From: Mycobacterium sp. DL440
GTDB taxonomy: Bacteria > Actinomycetota > Actinomycetes > Mycobacteriales > Mycobacteriaceae
Reading direction: 5' to 3'
Assembly: GCF_011745145.1 (NCBI RefSeq)
Contig: NZ_CP050191.1
Location: 4,605,327 to 4,669,326, forward strand
Length of the DNA: 64,000 nt
Shown here: positions 61,089 through 64,000 of the stretch, one piece after another
Layout of the letters: each line of letters begins with the position of its first letter
How positions within the stretch are numbered: the first letter of the stretch is position 1
Translations under genes and position numbers: made by a program
Notes under the pieces: model-generated
The model's input: only the letters and a program-made list of their open reading frames with translations
What the model was told of the DNA's origin: nothing
Database searches by the model: none

Positions 61089-61121
61089 CACCGGCGACAA
61101 CGGGGTAGCCAGCAGGTCGAC

Positions 61122-61565
61122 ATGACAAACGCAGGCCAGTCAGCTCAGTTCACGAAGCATGTCACGGCCGCACCGGAAGGTGCGGCGCGGATACGCCGTG
61201 AGTTCTCCAGTTGGCTGGGCACGCATCTCACACTCGACCCGACCAAGGCCAGCGATGTGGTGCTCGCCGTGAACGAAGCGCTGGCCAACGCCGCGGAGTT
61301 TGCGTACATCGGTGCCCCGGCGCCGGGGGTGATGCATGTGCGGGCCGATTACAACGGGGACACGGCGGTACTCACCGTCACCGTTACCGACGAGGGCGTG
61401 TGGCGGATCGCCGAAACAGACCACAAGAACCCGGCCCGCGGCCGCGGAATCCCGTTGATGCGCGCGCTCACTGATCGAGCCGTCATCGACTCGAACCACG
61501 CAGGGACCGAAGTCCGCCTGCAGTGGGAACACATCGATCAGGACTGCGGAAGCCGTACCACCTGA
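61122..61565 (+). CDS. HATPase-domain serine kinase/anti-sigma factor (RsbW type)
   Basis: 147 residues of the GHKL fold: N-box 'VVLAVNEALANAAEFAY', G1 'VTDEGVWRI', and 'GRGIPLMRALTD' (G2), the RsbW/SpoIIAB pattern without a HisKA domain. Probably phosphorylates the STAS partner and sequesters a sigma factor, which is not in the window. Its 3' end overlaps the convergent response regulator by 28 bases. Confidence 0.82.
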   Translation: MTNAGQSAQFTKHVTAAPEGAARIRREFSSWLGTHLTLDPTKASDVVLAVNEALANAAEFAYIGAPAPGVMHVRADYNGDTAVLTVTVTDEGVWRIAETDHKNPARGRGIPLMRALTDRAVIDSNHAGTEVRLQWEHIDQDCGSRTT

Positions 61566-61981
61566 ACGAAGAACTCGTCGATCTGACGCACCGCATCCAT
61601 GAACTGGTCCAGGTCAACGGGTTTGGTGACGTACGCATTGGCATGCAGCTTGTAGCTGCGAAGGATGTCCTCTTCGGCCGACGAGGTGGTCAGCACCACG
61701 ATCGGGATGTGGCACAGGTCGGCGTCGGACTTGATCTTCTCCAGCAACTGCCGCCCGTCGTACTTCGGCAGGTTGAGGTCGAGCAGGATCAGGTCCGGCC
61801 GCGGCGCATTTTCGAAGGCGCCACGCCGATACAGAAAATCCAAGCCTTCCTCGCCGTCGCGAGCGACGTGCAAGGCGTTCTTGATCTTGTTGTGTTCGAA
61901 CGCTTCCCGGGTGATGAGCTCGTCACCGGGATCATCCTCGACCAACAGGATGTCAATGGCTCGGCTTTCCGAGGAGGTCAT
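61538..61981 (-). CDS. Single-domain response regulator (CheY/Rcp1-like)
   Basis: 147 residues: acidic pair in 'LLVEDDPGD', phosphoacceptor Asp68 in 'LILLDLNLP', Thr in 'VVLTTSSAEED' and Lys120 in 'YVTKPVD'. No output domain, as in Rcp1-type regulators paired with bacteriophytochrome-like kinases. Coupled to the histidine kinase by a four-base ATGA overlap. Confidence 0.92.
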   Translation of the reverse strand: MTSSESRAIDILLVEDDPGDELITREAFEHNKIKNALHVARDGEEGLDFLYRRGAFENAPRPDLILLDLNLPKYDGRQLLEKIKSDADLCHIPIVVLTTSSAEEDILRSYKLHANAYVTKPVDLDQFMDAVRQIDEFFVQVVRLPQS

Positions 61982-63555
61982 TCAGGGATTCCTTCCGACT
62001 GAGGTTCTGAGACGCCGTTGGGCACGGTGGTGGGCGTGACGGGCAGAGTGAACATGAACCGGGTGCCGTCGGTGTAGCTCGTGTCGATCCAGATGGAGCC
62101 GCCGTGGTGCTCGACGATCTTCTTGCACAACGACAGCCCGATACCCGTACCGCTGAAAGCGTCGCGACCGTGCAGGCGCTGAAAGATGACGAAAACCTTG
62201 TCCACGAACTCCTCGCCGATGCCGATCCCGTTGTCCGACACACTGAATACCCAGTTTTCGGCCAATTCATCCGTGCCGGCCCGGCAGCCGATGACGATCC
62301 GGGGCGCCACCCCCTCGCGACGGAACTTCACTGCGTTGCCGATCAGGTTCTGCCACACCATCGTCATAAGCGTGGGATCGCCGTCGATGCGGGGGAAACG
62401 CTCTGCCGGGCGAAGGATCTCGGCACCCGACTCATCGATCGCGGCGGCCACGTTGTTCAGCGCGGCGTCGAGGGTGTCGTTGAGATCCACCTCGGTGTAG
62501 GCGGCATTGAGCCGCCCCACCCGAGAGAACGTGAGCAGGTCGTTGATCAGCACCTGCATGCGCTTGGCCCCGTCGACGGCGAAGCCGATGTACTCGATAC
62601 CCCGATCGTCGAGTTTGTCGCCGTAGCGTTTCTCCAGCAGTTGACAGAACGAAGTGACCTTTCGCAGGGGCTCCTGGAGGTCGTGCGAAGCGACATAGGC
62701 GAACTGCTCGAGTTCGGCGTTGGACCGGCGGAGCTCGTCGGCCTGCTGGTCCAGAGCGGCCTGGGCCGACCGCGAGGCGTCGAGTTCGTCGACGATCCGT
62801 TGACGCATGTCCTCGACATCGGCGCCAATGGCTCGGATGTCCTTGGGGCCCTTCAGAACGATACGTTCGGTGAAGTTGCCTTCGGTAATCCTGCGGCATG
62901 AGGCGGCGAGCGCGGCCAGTGGCCGGGTGACAGCGCTGCGTACGAGCACGGTCATCAGAACCGCCATGACGAAGAACGCCGCGACCATGGTGATCACCAC
63001 ACCGTCGCGCCAGCCCCGAACGAGTGCCAGCTCATCGACACTGGTCTGCCTGGCCTGGCTCAGGTTGGTGTTCTGGACATCGAACAGCCCACGTAAACGG
63101 TCGAATTCGGTCTTTCCGCGATCTGCGGCACCGGTGTCCACGACCGCAGGACTGCCGACCTTGACACTCTCGATGAGCGGCTCGGCATCGGTGAACCGCC
63201 ATGCGGCGGCCCCGTTCTCGATCGCATCCAGATCGGCCAGGAGATCTGTGTGGCCGGCCAGATATCCGCGGATCTCCGCGGCCGCGGCCGCTTCGGCGCG
63301 CTGTCCATCACCGTAAGGTTCAAGGAACCGGGGGTCCGCGGCGATGGCATATCCCCGCACTGCCGTCTCCTGGTCGCGCAGTGCCCCTTGAAGTTGGTAG
63401 GCGGCAACTCGCGCGGGCTGAAGGTCGTCGATCAGCTCACGTGATACCGCATCGGTGCGGCCCACCAAGGCAATGCCGGCTATCGCACCGGTGAGGACGA
63501 TCACGCACATCACCGCCACCAGAAGGTTCTGCCAGCCTTGCACCGTCAGCTTCAT
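61978..63555 (-). CDS. Sensor histidine kinase with CHASE3 domain
   Basis: 525 residues: helix 1 (~9-32), an extracytoplasmic helical CHASE3-like domain (~35-180), helix 2 (~185-205), HAMP (~206-260), a short coiled coil, dimerisation/phosphoacceptor region with His291 in 'YVASHDLQEPLRKVTSF', and GHKL ATPase with N-box 'NLIGNAVKFRR', G1 'VSDNGIGIGEEF' and 'GTGIGLSLCKKIVEHHGG'. Overlaps the response regulator; the next gene upstream encodes a SpoIIE-type phosphatase. Confidence 0.9.
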   Translation of the reverse strand: MKLTVQGWQNLLVAVMCVIVLTGAIAGIALVGRTDAVSRELIDDLQPARVAAYQLQGALRDQETAVRGYAIAADPRFLEPYGDGQRAEAAAAAEIRGYLAGHTDLLADLDAIENGAAAWRFTDAEPLIESVKVGSPAVVDTGAADRGKTEFDRLRGLFDVQNTNLSQARQTSVDELALVRGWRDGVVITMVAAFFVMAVLMTVLVRSAVTRPLAALAASCRRITEGNFTERIVLKGPKDIRAIGADVEDMRQRIVDELDASRSAQAALDQQADELRRSNAELEQFAYVASHDLQEPLRKVTSFCQLLEKRYGDKLDDRGIEYIGFAVDGAKRMQVLINDLLTFSRVGRLNAAYTEVDLNDTLDAALNNVAAAIDESGAEILRPAERFPRIDGDPTLMTMVWQNLIGNAVKFRREGVAPRIVIGCRAGTDELAENWVFSVSDNGIGIGEEFVDKVFVIFQRLHGRDAFSGTGIGLSLCKKIVEHHGGSIWIDTSYTDGTRFMFTLPVTPTTVPNGVSEPQSEGIPE

Positions 63556-64000
63556 ACAGTGGAACGCTCCACTCTGATCAGCGCGATGTCATCGCTGAGA
63601 CCGCCGTGCGGACGCGCGCGGGATTCGACTTCACCGATCAAAGCACCGACGAAGTCGCGACTGGGCAGGTCCGCAAACGAATTGGCCAGCTCGAGCAGGC
63701 CGTCTTCGCCGAGACGTTCGCCGCCGGGTCCCACGTGCCCCTCGAACAATCCATCGGTGAGCAGAAGCAGGCCGTGCCTTTCCGGTAATTGCAGTCTGTT
63801 GACCGGCCAGTGTGTAGCGCCCAGGCCGAGCGCCGAACCGGCCGTCGGCTCGATCCACCGGACGGCGTTGTCGCCTTGGATGAGCAGACCGGGATGGCCG
63901 GCGCGGACCACGTCGTACTGCCCGCTGTCGGGATCGAGCGCCACACTGAGCAGTGTCGCGAAGATGCCGGGCCCGTGGCGTTCGGTGGTCAGGATGCGGT
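63552..64000 (-). CDS. PP2C-type SpoIIE-domain phosphatase, C-terminal part
   Basis: The frame runs open to the right edge (continuing through 'RILTTERHGPGIFATLLSV'), so the gene starts beyond base 64000. Visible are 'RAGHPGLLIQGD', 'LLLLTDGLFEG' (metal-binding Asp-Gly) and 'SDDIALIRVERS', the end of a PPM/SpoIIE domain as in RsbU and RsbP. It would dephosphorylate the STAS protein of the cluster. It overlaps the kinase start by four bases. Confidence 0.88.
   Translation of the reverse strand, partial: RILTTERHGPGIFATLLSVALDPDSGQYDVVRAGHPGLLIQGDNAVRWIEPTAGSALGLGATHWPVNRLQLPERHGLLLLTDGLFEGHVGPGGERLGEDGLLELANSFADLPSRDFVGALIGEVESRARPHGGLSDDIALIRVERSTV

Overview
The window is a 64 kb piece of a high-GC actinobacterial chromosome, almost certainly a fast-growing mycobacterium. 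The evidence is recognisable orthologues of carD, lpqE, radA, disA, mhuD, lpqF, clpC1, lsr2, lysS, coaX-panD-panC, folK-folB-folP-folE, ftsH, ephA, hpt, tilS, dacB and ppa. They stand in essentially the order known from Mycobacterium tuberculosis Rv3583c to Rv3628, but with extra blocks. Genes are densely packed with many ATGA, GTGA or TGATG overlaps. No stretch longer than 300 bases lacks a gene. I see no insertion sequences, tRNAs, rRNAs or CRISPR arrays.

Region 1 (1-15.4 kb) is a metal and corrinoid island. It holds the 3' end of a CobW/COG0523 gene, a methyltransferase and two tandem AztD-like zinc-chaperone lipoproteins. A Zur-box-like dyad separates these from bluB. Next come pxpA and a two-gene permease pair with a His-rich loop. 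A minus-strand operon headed by a cobalamin riboswitch encodes a substrate-binding lipoprotein, a FecCD-type permease, an ATPase and a FhuF-like [2Fe-2S] protein. Immediately upstream are the cysteine-poor ribosomal protein genes rpmB-rpmG-rpsN-rpsR. They diverge, across a second Zur-like box, from a degenerate COG0523 protein (Rv0106/Mrf type) and a type-B L31. A metallo-beta-lactamase-fold hydrolase and an ArsB-like permease close the island.

Region 2 (15.4-31.7 kb) contains the minus-strand series carD-ispD-ispF-cysS-rlmB-like-GIY-YIG, the plus-strand lpqE-radA-disA, carbonic anhydrase divergent from mutY, a GlxA-type regulator, mhuD and lpqF. It ends with a second cobalamin riboswitch in front of cbtB-cbtA and a histidine-phosphatase-fold gene, which may be a cobalamin-biosynthesis phosphatase.

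Region 3 (31.7-46.8 kb) is core housekeeping on the minus strand: clpC1, lsr2, lysS, then a long, largely overlapping series ftsH-folE-folP-folB-folK-(two membrane proteins)-DUF2520-panC-panD-coaX that joins proteostasis to folate and pantothenate/CoA synthesis.

Region 4 (46.8-64 kb) has an ephA-like hydrolase, a flavin-dependent oxidoreductase and a medium-chain dehydrogenase in one coupled operon, a SIMPL lipoprotein, a molybdopterin oxidoreductase, hpt-tilS-metalloprotease-dacB, ppa, an OHCU-decarboxylase-like protein with a substituted active-site position, a 2-hydroxyacid dehydrogenase and an esterase/beta-lactamase-fold protein. It ends in a partner-switching/two-component cluster (STAS, HATPase, response regulator, CHASE3 histidine kinase, SpoIIE-type phosphatase cut by the window edge).

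The most interesting reading is that zinc limitation (Zur boxes, alternative ribosomal proteins, COG0523 proteins, AztD-like lipoproteins) and corrinoid supply (two cobalamin riboswitches, BluB, BtuFCD-like importer with an FhuF-like reductase, CbtAB) are physically interleaved. The riboswitch-headed operon starts about 20 bases after the last alternative ribosomal gene.
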